60,501 nucleotides of DNA from an uncultured Bulleidia sp. (GTDB lineage: Bacteria > Bacillota_I > Bacilli_A > Erysipelotrichales > Erysipelotrichaceae). A program made the position numbers and the translations under genes. The notes beneath the pieces are model-generated. The model saw only the letters and a program-made list of their open reading frames with translations, did no database searches and was not told where the DNA came from. The stretch lies in the NCBI GenBank assembly GCA_934725105.1, contig CAKVBD010000012.1:1-60501 (forward strand), given 5' to 3'. Each line of letters starts with the position of its first letter. Within the stretch, counting starts at the first letter, position 1. This document shows, one piece after another, positions 43,555-54,700 of the stretch.

Positions 43555-45168
43555 TTATTCAACACCGATAACAAATGAGTACACTGGCTGTCCACCATCT
43601 TGTACATCAACATCGACATCATAGTTTTCTTCGATGAATTCTGCTAATTCATCACATTCTTCCTGTGTAGCATCTTCACCCTTTAATAGAGTTACGATTT
43701 CTGAATCTTCATCCATCATCTTTTCAATGAGCTGTTTAGAAGCAGTCATCTTATCCTTTTCAATGATTACGATATCTTTATCAAAGAGTCCCATGTAATC
43801 GCCGGCATGGATTTCCTTACCGTCAATCGAAGTATCTTTGATTGCATATGTAATCTGACCAGTCTTAACATTAGCAATTGCTTCTTCCATTGCTTCCTTG
43901 TTTGTATCTACATCATCTTCTGGATTGAAGTTGATGCAGGCAGATAAGCCCTGTGGAACAGATTTTGTTGGAAGAACGATAACATCTTTATCTTCTGTAA
44001 CTGTAGCTGCCTGATTTGCCGCCATAATAATATTTGAGTTATTTGGCAATACAAATACATGCTTTGCATTTACCTTTGCGATTGCAGAAGCGATATCTTC
44101 TGTGGATGGGTTCATTGTCTGACCACCACTGACAACGTAATCTGTACGATATTCAGTAAATAGCTGCTTGATACCTTCACCAGCTGCTACCGCAATGATG
44201 CCGTATTCCTTTGCTTCACCAATTTCTTCTTCCTTTTCTTCTTCTAACAAGGATGGTTTCAAATCATCTTGAATATTTTCAATCTGAACCTTCTTGAATT
44301 CACCATATCTTTCAGCAAGCATTAATACTTCACCTGGTGTCATTGTATGAAGACTTAAAGAAATACCATCTTCTTTCACAACAAGCTGTACTTTATTTCC
44401 AAGTGCTTCTAATGATTTTCTGAAACGATCTTCATTGAAGCTCTTTGCGTGCTTTGCATCAAATGCAAGAATGAATTCACAACGATAACCGCTGGAATGT
44501 TCACTCTTTGTTTCTTTCTTTTCTTCATTGACGGTTTCTTCAGTGATTGGATTACCATCTAAGAATGCCTTAAAACCTTCTAAGACTTTCACTAAACCAG
44601 CACCACCAGAGTCAACAACATGTGCTTCCTTTAAAACAGGCAATAACTCAGGTGTTCTTTCAAGAGAAGCATTTGCTTCATCTAATACAGCATTCATGAA
44701 CTCTTCAATAGATGCTTCAGGGTTTGCATTGATGAATTCTTCACCCTTTGCACTTGCTTCACGAATCACAGTTAAGATTGTACCTTCTGTAGGTCTCATG
44801 ACTGCTTTATATGCAAGCTTGGAACCATTCAATAATGCTTCAGAAAATTCCTTGCTGGATAATTCTGTCTTTTCACCAATATACTGATAAATACCTCTGA
44901 AGATCTGAGAAAGGATAACACCAGAGTTTCCTCTAGCACCCATCAATAATCCTCTAGATAATGTCTTAGCAATCGTAGGTAAAGAATCAGACCCACTCTT
45001 TTTGACTTCACTCACACCATTTGTGAATGTTAAAGACATATTTGTACCTGTATCTCCATCAGGTACTGGGAATACGTTCAATGCATCAACTTCTTTTTTA
45101 TTTCCATTTAAATTGTTGCATCCACTTTCAAGCATTCCTTTAAATACAATACCGTTTATTTTTTCCAT
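43555..45168 (-). CDS. fakA: Fatty acid kinase catalytic subunit FakA (YloV)
   Basis: 537 residues. The N-terminal DhaL-type ATP domain has the Asp motif VFPVPDGDTGTNMSLT and GARGNSGVILSQIFRG; a middle domain and a C-terminal domain follow (GIIAVAAGEGIKQLF; VLPNNSNIIMAANQAA). FakA phosphorylates acyl chains presented by FakB so that external fatty acids enter phospholipid synthesis. GAGGG precedes the ATG, and gls24 comes directly before it, the usual yloU-yloV order. Confidence 0.92.
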   Translation of the reverse strand: MEKINGIVFKGMLESGCNNLNGNKKEVDALNVFPVPDGDTGTNMSLTFTNGVSEVKKSGSDSLPTIAKTLSRGLLMGARGNSGVILSQIFRGIYQYIGEKTELSSKEFSEALLNGSKLAYKAVMRPTEGTILTVIREASAKGEEFINANPEASIEEFMNAVLDEANASLERTPELLPVLKEAHVVDSGGAGLVKVLEGFKAFLDGNPITEETVNEEKKETKSEHSSGYRCEFILAFDAKHAKSFNEDRFRKSLEALGNKVQLVVKEDGISLSLHTMTPGEVLMLAERYGEFKKVQIENIQDDLKPSLLEEEKEEEIGEAKEYGIIAVAAGEGIKQLFTEYRTDYVVSGGQTMNPSTEDIASAIAKVNAKHVFVLPNNSNIIMAANQAATVTEDKDVIVLPTKSVPQGLSACINFNPEDDVDTNKEAMEEAIANVKTGQITYAIKDTSIDGKEIHAGDYMGLFDKDIVIIEKDKMTASKQLIEKMMDEDSEIVTLLKGEDATQEECDELAEFIEENYDVDVDVQDGGQPVYSFVIGVE

Positions 45169-45179
45169 GACGCCCTCAC

Positions 45180-45539
45180 TTAGTTCATTACACGTACACC
45201 CTGAACAAACACATTCACTGAATGAATATCTTGTGAAAGGGTCTTTTCTAACATATATTTAACTTTCTTCTGTGCCTCTTTTACAGTTTCTGTAATCTTA
45301 ACACCAAATGAAACAATAATGTAAAGATCTACATCAATCATTCCATCTGTATTTTTGATAACTACACCTTTAGAATAGTTTTCTCTCTTTAATAATTCAG
45401 CCCAGCCATCCTTAAGTACTTGTTTGCTGGCCATTCCTACAACACCATAGCATTCTGTGATAATGCCACCTGCAAGAGATGCAATTGCATCAGATGTAAT
45501 AGAAATATTTCCATAGTTTGTTTTTGTTTCTATTGCCAT
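45180..45539 (-). CDS. Asp23/Gls24 family envelope stress protein (YloU)
   Basis: 119 residues, a single Asp23 domain: NYGNISITSDAIASLAGGIITECYGVVGMA, then DVDLYIIVSFGVKI and the VQGVRV ending. Members gather at the membrane and respond to wall stress. ATG 45539 has AAGGAG ahead; the longer frame crosses the promoter. Co-transcribed with fakA. Confidence 0.9.
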   Translation of the reverse strand: MAIETKTNYGNISITSDAIASLAGGIITECYGVVGMASKQVLKDGWAELLKRENYSKGVVIKNTDGMIDVDLYIIVSFGVKITETVKEAQKKVKYMLEKTLSQDIHSVNVFVQGVRVMN

Positions 45540-45564
45540 AGTAAAATAGCTCCTTATCTCAATC

Positions 45565-45593
45565 ATTATAACAAAAAACATTCACAGAATGAA
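45565..45593 (-). promoter_or_regulatory. gls24-fakA promoter overlapping the ftsQ terminator
   Basis: TTCATT (45588-45593), 17-base spacer, TATAAT (45565-45570). The spacer holds a short hairpin (CATTC-TGT-GAATG, 45579-45591) followed by six T's, which is the likely terminator of ftsQ. Both calls rest on weak elements. Confidence 0.45.
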
Positions 45594-45599
45594 CAATTG

Positions 45600-46646
45600 T
45601 TATTCAGGCATGTTATTTTCATCCGCATTTTGTTCATTTTCTGTTTGATTATCACTTTGTTCTGGCTCATTGCTGACACCTTCTGGAAGAACAAGACTTC
45701 CCGTTTCATAGTAGCCAGCACTGTAATTTCTATTAAAATTTGGATCTATAACTTCACTTCCATTTTCATCTAATGGAATGACGATTGGATTGCCATTACT
45801 ATCCACTGCCTGATTACCATTTTCATCTGTATAGTAATGTTTTGCGACATGGTCACCATAAATATTTGTTAATAGATTGCCATCCGCATCCGTCCAGTAT
45901 TCCTGTGAAGAATCTTCAATATTCCATGGACATACAAATGTGTATGCAACATTTGCTTTTTCATCTGCAGAAATACATTGTGATTTATCATTCATATTTG
46001 CATAGATCATATAGTAATCATTCAGCTTTGATAGATTCTGATAGTTTCCTAAATAATAGGAACCATTTCTCATCTGGATCTTCATCGCTTCATCATCATA
46101 GCTTAATGCATATTGAGATATATCAGATATATTTTCAATCATGCTTTGATCTACATCTTTAAACGCTTTACATAACAGTCTTGTCTGTTCCTCTGTATTA
46201 AATCCATGAATCAAAGGTACAGAAGCAATGATATCTAAATACTCACTCTTTAATTTTGCTTTTGTGTTATCTACAAGCAGAATTTCTGCTTCATCAGAAT
46301 CATAACGATAACCAATCGCTTTCTTTTCTTTGATTGTGATGGAAACAACCTGATTGCTTAATAAAGTCACATCTGCATCTTCTATCATTGGATCATTTTT
46401 TAATTTCATTTCTTTTAAGAATGGAATATTGAAATAGAAAATATTATTTTGATGAATATTAGAAATTTCTTCTATATATTCTTCATCTAGATAATGTGTT
46501 CCTTTCACAACAATTCCACTGACTCTTGAATATGATGAAAATAAATACAATGACAGTAATAAAGCAATCGCAACAAACAATCCCCATTTCAGTAAACGTG
46601 GTGCACATTCAATCAATGATTTACTTTTTTTCTCAGTCTTTTTCAC
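45600..46646 (-). CDS. ftsQ: Cell division protein FtsQ/DivIB
   Basis: A 348-residue bitopic protein. A short cytoplasmic basic N-terminus, a membrane helix at about residues 20-42, the POTRA domain (VSGIVVKGTHYLDEEYIEEIS to ITIKEKKAIGYRY), then a beta domain and an unstructured acidic, Asn/Glu-rich tail. It stabilises the FtsL/FtsB complex at the septum. The start overlaps murB by 14 bases. Confidence 0.85.
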   Translation of the reverse strand: MKKTEKKSKSLIECAPRLLKWGLFVAIALLLSLYLFSSYSRVSGIVVKGTHYLDEEYIEEISNIHQNNIFYFNIPFLKEMKLKNDPMIEDADVTLLSNQVVSITIKEKKAIGYRYDSDEAEILLVDNTKAKLKSEYLDIIASVPLIHGFNTEEQTRLLCKAFKDVDQSMIENISDISQYALSYDDEAMKIQMRNGSYYLGNYQNLSKLNDYYMIYANMNDKSQCISADEKANVAYTFVCPWNIEDSSQEYWTDADGNLLTNIYGDHVAKHYYTDENGNQAVDSNGNPIVIPLDENGSEVIDPNFNRNYSAGYYETGSLVLPEGVSNEPEQSDNQTENEQNADENNMPE

Positions 46647-47541
46647 ACCAGTTAAATAACTCCATTTCAGTTTCTAAAGTAATATCATATTTTTCTTTTA
46701 CTTTTTGTTGAATTTCGCGTACAAGTGTAATGTAGTCTTTCGCTGTAGCATGGCCTTTATTTACAATGAAATTGCAATGCTTATCGGAAACATATGCATC
46801 ACCAATAGACTTGCCGCGATAGCCAATACCATCAATGCATTCCCATGCATTCTTTCCTTCTGGATTTCTAAAAACAGAACCACAGCTTGGGAATTCTAAA
46901 GGTTGAGAAGAAAGTCTTCTTTGCTTACGATCTTCCATTAACTTTTCAATCTTATTTGGATCTTCATCTTTTAAACGCATTCTGCATCCTGCAACGATCC
47001 AGTCACTATGCTTCTGGAAAATACTTGTGCGATAAGAGAATTCGCATTCTTCAACAGGCATCCATTCCAGTTTTCCATTGCGGTATACAAATACTTCTTC
47101 TACGATATCAGCCATACTGCTTTTATATGCACCTGCATTCATAAAAATTGCACCACCAATCGTACCAGGAATACCACTTGCCCATTCTAAACCACTTAAG
47201 CCATTTTTCATTGCCTGATATGCTAATGCAATTGTGGAACATCCAGCCTGCACCGTAACCATATCATCTGTAAAATAGGCTTTATTGAAATGACGGTCTA
47301 AGCGAATGATAACACCATAGTAATCATCATCACTGCAAAGTAGATCACTGCCTTTTCCAATCATTTTAAAAGGAACATTTCTTAGCTTTAACAGTCTTAG
47401 AACACCGTCTAAAGCAATATCACTGTTTGGATAAACGACATACTTTGCGTATCCACCAATACGCAAAGTTGTCATGGAAGACAATGGCATATTGACTTCA
47501 GTTTCACAAATATCATTTAATTCATCTATCAATTCACGCAT
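46633..47541 (-). CDS. murB: UDP-N-acetylenolpyruvoylglucosamine reductase
   Basis: A 302-residue flavoenzyme for the second step of UDP-MurNAc synthesis. FAD domain with TTLRIGGYAKYVVYP and GMEWASGIPGTIGG-like GLEWASGIPGTIGGAIFMNAGAY, and the catalytic Ser in PSCGSVFRNPEG; a final Glu lies in the LETEMELF segment. Overlaps murG by 8 bases, so the murG-murB-ftsQ genes are translated as a chain. Confidence 0.93.
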   Translation of the reverse strand: MRELIDELNDICETEVNMPLSSMTTLRIGGYAKYVVYPNSDIALDGVLRLLKLRNVPFKMIGKGSDLLCSDDDYYGVIIRLDRHFNKAYFTDDMVTVQAGCSTIALAYQAMKNGLSGLEWASGIPGTIGGAIFMNAGAYKSSMADIVEEVFVYRNGKLEWMPVEECEFSYRTSIFQKHSDWIVAGCRMRLKDEDPNKIEKLMEDRKQRRLSSQPLEFPSCGSVFRNPEGKNAWECIDGIGYRGKSIGDAYVSDKHCNFIVNKGHATAKDYITLVREIQQKVKEKYDITLETEMELFNWCEKD

Positions 47542-48607
47542 TCACAATTTCCTCCATCCACGCAATCATTTGATACGCAGCATCTCTTTTTCCTTGCATA
47601 TAAGCATTCTTTTTTAATGCATCTCTTTTTTTCTCATTATGCATTAAGAAGTTCACTGTATCTGCCAGCTTTGCAGCAGTCAGATTCTTTTCTTCAATCA
47701 TCAAAGCAGCACCTTTTTTCACTAGTTCTTCTGCATTATAGAACTGATGATTGTTTGGAACATATGGTGATGGAATGAGAATGGATGCACATCCAATTGC
47801 TCCAATTTCACACATCGTTGTTGCCCCTGCTCTTAATACTGCAAGTGAGCAGCCTTTCAGCATTGTTTTTCCATCAACATAATCAACGATTTTCACATGA
47901 TCATTGCTTTCAAAAGCAAATGCATAATCATTGCTTTTGCCACTCGCAATCACTACCTGAAAATCATCTTCAAATAAAGGACAAGCTTCATCTAATACTT
48001 TTGATACAGAAGCAGAACCTAATGAACCCATCATACATACAACAAACGGCTTCGCAGCATCTAATCCAATATTAGTCAGACAAGAAGGATCAAATGTTGT
48101 ATTTGCGGCAAGTGTTGCCTGTGGATTGCCTAACAGTCTTTGTTTTTCTTTAGGCATTTGTGATAGATTTGCTTCATAGCAGGAAACAATTGCATCAACA
48201 TATTTACTTAAAAATTTGTTTGCTTTTCCAGCATAGCTGTTCTGTTCATGAATCATTGTTTTGATTCCCATTTTATGTGCTGCCATGATTAGAGGAACAG
48301 AAATATAGTTTCCAAATCCAATGCAAATATCTGGACGTTCCTGTTTTAAAATTTCACGTGCGTGTTTATATGCTGACAATAAAGAAGTCATGGATTTCAC
48401 CTTATTGAACAAGCCACCATTTCCACTTTTCATATCTAAGCCATAGAACTTGTATCCAAGTTGAGGAATAACTGTAGATTCCATACGATCATTTGATCCA
48501 AAGAATAGTATTTCACTCTCTGGCTGTTTTTGTTTTAATACTTCTGCAAGTGCAGTTGCAGGATATATATGTCCGCCAGTTCCACCGGCAGCAATCATTA
48601 CTTTCAT
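47534..48607 (-). CDS. murG: MurG, lipid II synthase
   Basis: A 357-residue GT28 glycosyltransferase adding GlcNAc to lipid I at the inner face of the membrane. G-loop GGTGGHIYPATALAE, second loop in MMGSLGSASVSKVL, and donor-binding LRAGATTMCEIGAIGCASILIPSP. ATG 48607 has GGAG 9 bases ahead; an upstream TTG in frame is inside that site. Confidence 0.93.
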   Translation of the reverse strand: MKVMIAAGGTGGHIYPATALAEVLKQKQPESEILFFGSNDRMESTVIPQLGYKFYGLDMKSGNGGLFNKVKSMTSLLSAYKHAREILKQERPDICIGFGNYISVPLIMAAHKMGIKTMIHEQNSYAGKANKFLSKYVDAIVSCYEANLSQMPKEKQRLLGNPQATLAANTTFDPSCLTNIGLDAAKPFVVCMMGSLGSASVSKVLDEACPLFEDDFQVVIASGKSNDYAFAFESNDHVKIVDYVDGKTMLKGCSLAVLRAGATTMCEIGAIGCASILIPSPYVPNNHQFYNAEELVKKGAALMIEEKNLTAAKLADTVNFLMHNEKKRDALKKNAYMQGKRDAAYQMIAWMEEIVNA

Positions 48608-48633
48608 ATTTGTTATCTCCAAATTCTCTAACT

Positions 48634-48642
48634 ATTTTACCA
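48634..48642 (-). promoter_or_regulatory. Extended -10 promoter of murG
   Basis: TGGTAAAAT on the minus strand, 26 bases before the murG ATG; no clear -35. Confidence 0.35.
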
Positions 48643-48673
48643 TAAAACCTTCTGAAGTATTCCATTCCAATAG

Positions 48674-48697
48674 AAAAGCAGTTGTTTCCAACTGCTT
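48674..48697 (-). terminator. Terminator of the giant adhesin gene
   Basis: The stem AAAGCAGTTG and its complement with a GAAA loop, then TCTATT, 13 bases past the adhesin stop. Confidence 0.75.
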
Positions 48698-48709
48698 TCT
48701 AGTCATAAA

Positions 48710-51700
48710 TTAATGAATTTTCTTTCTTGTTAACAGCATCATTAGTGCCATTCCAAGAGAAATCACTCCAGCAAATCCATAGAATACGATATTGTTGTGA
48801 TCAGAAGTATCAACTGTTGGTTTTGTTGGCTGATCCTGCATAATTACAGTTTCAACTTTCTTTCCATCAATTGTAATTGTTCCATCACGTTCGACTGTGA
48901 ATGTGATCTTTTCAGCAATCTCATATCCGTTAGGAGCTGCAACTTCACTTAATTCATATGTTGAAGGAACAACTGTTACTACATGTGCTTCAGAAGCACT
49001 TGTCCATGTTTCAACAACCTTATTTGTTTTTGTATCCTTGAGAGATAACTTTGCTCCAGGAAGTTCTTTATTGTTCGTAATATCCTGTTTACTGATTGCA
49101 ATGTCATATGTTTGATCTTCATCAACCATGACGACCTGATCAACCTTTTTACCATTCACAGTAACTTTACCTTCAATATCTACATCAAATGTAATGTCTT
49201 TTGCAACCTTATATCCAACAGGAGATAAGTCTTCGTGAAGTGTATATGTACCTGGCTTGACTATGACTTTGTGAGTCTTTGTAGAACTTGTCCAGGAATC
49301 AATCATTGTTCCATTTGTATCTACTACAGCCAGCTGAGCACCTGCTAGTTCATTTCCACCAACATCAGTCTTAGAGATTTCAACAGAATGATCACTATAG
49401 TCATCAACCATTGTTACGCGTTCAACCGGTTTACCATCGACTGTAACTTTTCCTTCACTGTCAACTTTAAATGTAATATCTTGCGCTAATACATAATTGT
49501 TGTCTGGTGTTGATTCTTCATGCAATGTATAAGTTCCTGGCTGTACAGAAATATTCTTTGTGTTGCCATCAGATATCCAAGAAATCTTTTCAATTTCAGT
49601 TCCACCTTCTTCAACACCTGTTACTTCAAGCTTAGCACCCTTCAATTCCTTGCCATTCAAATCAGTTTTAGAAATAACAACATCGTGAGGTGCGAATGTA
49701 TCAACCATAACAACCTTATCAGTTTCTTCATCATTGATAAGTACCTTACCTTCTTCATCGACTGTAAATGTAATATCTTGCGCTAATACATAGTTGTTAT
49801 CTGGTGTTGCTTCTTCGCGTAATGTATAAGTTCCTGGCTGTACTTCAACTTGATGATCAGTCATGCCATCTGTTTCCCAGGATGCAACTTCATTATTTTC
49901 TTTATCAAATAGTTTTAATAAAGCACCCTTTACTGCAGCACCATTGACATCCTGTTTAGAGATTACAATGCCATGATCAGAATAGTAATCAATCATTGTC
50001 ACTGTATCACCAGCTTCATTATCAGCAACCTTCACAGTACCATCAACATTGACAGTAAAGTTAATATTAGCTGCCTTAACATATACATTTCCATCAGGAA
50101 CCGCTGTTTCTTCTAACGTGTAACTTCCAGGTTGTAAGGAAACAGCATGATTTTTCAATGTTCCATCCTCATTATTACCATCAGATCCAGAAACCCATTC
50201 AATTGGTGTTATTTCAGAACTAGAACCTGTTGGAGTACCAGTAATTTTCATACTTGCTCCAGCTATTTCATTGCCACCGATATCTACTTTAGAAATGTTG
50301 ATTGAATGTGCAATGTATTCATCAACCATTGTAATGTGATCAACAACTGCATTATTCATTGTTACAACACCATTTTCGTTAACTGTAAATGTAATATCTT
50401 GTGCTTTTACATAGTTGTTATCTGGTGTTGCTGTTTCATGAAGCGTATATGTACCAGGCTTGACTGTGACTTTGTGAGTCTTTGTAGAACTTGTCCAGGA
50501 ATCAATCATTGTTCCATTTGCGTCTACTACAGACAATTGTGCGCCAGCAAGTTCTTTTCCACCAACATCAGTCTTAGAGATTTCAACAGAATGATCACTA
50601 TAGTCATCAATCATTGTTACGCGTTCAACCGGTTTACCATCGACTGTAACTTTTCCTTCACTGTCAACTTTAAATGTAATATCTTGCGCTAATACATAAT
50701 TGTTGTCTGGTGTTGCTGTCTCTTGAAGTGTATATGTGCCTGGCTTTACAGAAATATTCTTTGTGTTGCCATCAGATACCCAAGAAATCTTTTCAATTTC
50801 AGTTCCACCTTCTTCAATACCTGTTACTTCGAGCTTAGCACCCTTCAGTTCTTTGCCATTCAAATCAGTTTTAGAAATAACAACATCGTGAGGTGCGAAT
50901 GTATCAACCATAACAACCTTATCAGCTTCTTCACCATTGATAAGTACCTTACCTTCTTCATCGACTTTAAATGTAATATCTTGCGCTAATACATAGTTGT
51001 TATCTGGTATTGCTGTCTCTTGAAGCGTATATATGCCTGGAGCAACCTGAACGAAGTGTGTCTTGATTGTTCCATCTGCATTTGTTTCACTGCCACTTGT
51101 CCAACGTGAAACTTCATTTCCATTTGTATCAATAAGAGTTAATACTGCACCTTGAATTTCATCACCTAAAACATTTGTTTTAGAAATTTCTACAACTGGA
51201 TAAGATTTGTTTGTAATAATCTGTTTTTTTGTAGAAGCATCATAACGATATGATGGTGCTAGATAGTTTTCAGACTTTTCTAATTCAACAGCTTGGTATG
51301 TATACTTTGTACCTTCAGCATTTGTAGATGGAAGATTATTCCATGTATATGTCCAATTGTTATCTTGGTCTTTATTTAAAGTAATTGCTTCACCATAATT
51401 TGTAAATTCACCATTTCCGAGTTTGCTTTGAAGCTGTACTTGAATTGTAGAAGGACGATTATTCAATGCATTGTTATTGTCAACCCATTCTTTCTGTACG
51501 GAATATGTAGTTTTAGGAATCTGAACATCTTTTACAGAAAGAACAATAGAACCATTATCAATTTTAAAATCAGTGTTTGTTTTTTCAAGATTGATTGTTC
51601 CATCTGCATTCAAACTAAAATGTGTATCTGCTGCTAATGTATAGTTATTTGGAGCAGATGATTCATGCAATGTATAAACCACACCTGTCTTCAATCCATC

Positions 51701-54700
51701 AATCTGAATTCCTGCGTTATCTTCAGTAGAATCAAATTCTTGAACAACTTTATTTCCATCTAGAATCTGAATATGTGCACCTGATAATGGTGTATTTGTT
51801 ACAGCATCAACATCAACTTTCAAAATTCGAATTGATGTTAATGCATCTTTCAATAAAATACCGCCATCTTCAGAAATAGAATCTTTATTAAGATCTGCAA
51901 CAACTACATTGCCGTCCTCATTTAATTTAAATGGAATATCACTTGCCAATGTATAGCCACCTGGTGCTACTGTTTCATGTAATGTATATAGTTTATTTGT
52001 TTCTAATCCATAAACTACATGTGTTTCTGATGTAGAATCCCACTCTTCAATAGCTTTATCTTCGTCTAGAATCTGAATGTGTGCACCTTTTAATTCCTGT
52101 GATGATGTAATATCAACTTTAGATACTTTTACAGAAGTTATTGTATTTGTGATTGTAGTTTTATTATTTTCATTTGATGATGAACTAATATATCCATTCA
52201 CTGATCCATCTTCTACTGCTTGATATACATAAGAATTACCAGATTGATCTGTTGCATCTAATGCATTCCATGTATAGTTCCATCCATTTTCATCATTTAA
52301 AGCTACAACATTTCCTACATTGGAATATGTTTTTTCTGTAGAAAGCTTTCTTTGTAACTTTACAGTAATTTTAGATGGTCTCTTATTTCCTGCATTGTCA
52401 TTATCATTCCAAACTTTTTGTACAGAGTAAGAAGTCTGTTCGATATTCTGATCCACCATTTGAACAACATTGTTTTCACAAGGTGTATTAACAGTTTCAT
52501 TTTGATCATTCTTTGTAATAATAGATACCGTTCCATCTACAGCAACTTCAAATGTGATTGGTTCTGCAATCTTGAAATGTTCTGGAGCACTTATTTCTTC
52601 TAGATAATATGTACCAGGATTGATTGTTACAACATGTGATTTGATGGAATTATCACTATTCTTACCATCTTGTCCAGAAGTCCAGGAAGCAATTTCTTCT
52701 TTGGAATCACCATTAATACGAGAAAGTTTTAATGAAGCTCCAGCAATTTCTACATTATTTCCGTCTTTCTTGGAAATTGTAATATTTCTACATTGTTCCT
52801 GATATGTATTTGTAATTACAAACGTTTTATCATTAAGGTCTACACTAGAAACATAACTGTCCGCATTGCTTTCAACAACGCTGTATGTATATGCTTTACC
52901 TTCTTTATTAGCAATCAATAAGTTATCAAATGTATGCTTCCATCCATTAGCTTCATTTAAAGTTACAACGTCTCCAACATTGGAAAATGTTTCTTCTGTA
53001 GAAAGCTTTCTTTGTAACTGTACAGTAATTTCAGATGGTCTCTTCTTTGCAGCATTTTTATTATCATTCCATACCTTTTCAACCTGATAGGAAGTAGTGC
53101 TTAAAGTATTTGTAATAACATTATTCTTATAAGACACAGAATAGTTTGGATTAACGTCAACTTCTTGTGCAGAATATGTAATTTCATTACCGGCAGCATT
53201 GAATTTATCCAGATTTTTCCATTCATATTTCCATTGATTATTATTTTTCAATTCCACAGTTTTTCCTTCAACTGGATTGCCATCCGCATATAACTGTACT
53301 GTTACACTATCAGGTCTTACTTGTAACTGATTTTCGCTATCATCCCATTTTTTTTGTACAGAATATGAAGTAGTCTGCTTTTCATATGTGTTTGTGATAT
53401 TAACATTTGTTACTTTTCCATCTTCAATAGGAATTGCATCTTGTGTAGAAACTTGCTTTGATTCATTACCATCAACAGAATATGTATATACTGTTGAGAC
53501 AGTATAATTATTTAAAGCTGTATGAGTTTCTGTAACTGTATATTTCCCTATTGGAAGATCCGTTAATGTATATGAATATGTTCCATTTGAAATTTCCCAT
53601 CCAGGATCATTCAAATTAATATGGGCGATATTCTTACTACCATTTTTCTGAACATCAAATGAAATGGATTGTTTTAATGAATTAATTTGATTGTCATTCA
53701 AACCTGCAAAATGTTTTGTTAATTTCAGACTTCCTGCTTTTGTAATTTGTTCATCTTCAACAAATATCTGCTTGTTATAAACTTTTGAATCAATCAAATT
53801 CACCTCATATTCTTTTTCACCAACTATGATTTTTTCGATTAAACCTGTTCGATTAGAAGCCTCTTTAAACATCAAGTAATTTGGTGTTGAATCCAAGAAA
53901 TATCCTTCAGGTGCTTGTGTTTCAACTAATTTATAAAGTTTAGATCTGCTTAATCCAGAGAAACTAACATATCCATTCTTACCGGTTATTTTTTCACTTA
54001 CTAATGTAGCATCTGTTTCTTTTCCTTCATCAACTGTTTTTCCTTCATCAACTGTAACTTCGTATAAAGAAAATTTAGCCCCCTTTAATAACTTAGCAGA
54101 AACACCTTTTTCCTGCTTATATACAGTCAAAGAAACACCATTTGATGTAGATGTACCAGAACTTTGATGAACTTTAATTTTATCAAAACTCTTATCTGCT
54201 GGATTTACATGATCTACACCTTTTAATACAACTTCGTTATTTGAATCAGATGTGAATTCTTCACCAATAGCAATATTTGGGTATCCATCATATGTAATTT
54301 TTGTATATTGATTATCAGGAATTGTAATCGTTATTTTTCTAGTTGCATCATCATAGGAATACTGATCAGCAGTAGCTGAATCACCATTGATTTTTAGAGT
54401 TCCTAATTGAAAATCAATTTCAGATCCAATCGTATCTTCTAATGTTAAAGTATCTCCATTTGGATTTAAATCAGCACTAGATTTATTCACAGAAATTGTA
54501 TAGTGAATGAAAATTTCGCCATCATTATAAACACCATCTTTGTTTAAAATATCTTTAGACTTATATTCCCGCCATCTGCTTGCTGACACAGCAGGTGCCG
54601 TATAATCATCAACTTTGATTTGTGCTGTATTCTTATATTCAATACTGCCAGATGGAACTTTACTTAAATCTTCATATGTTGTATTAAAAAGGATTTGAAT

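Noticed and set aside
49200..51003. Regular repeats that could look like a CRISPR array
   Set aside because: Repeat units are about 300 bases, coding, and keep the reading frame; there are no short spacers and no cas genes.
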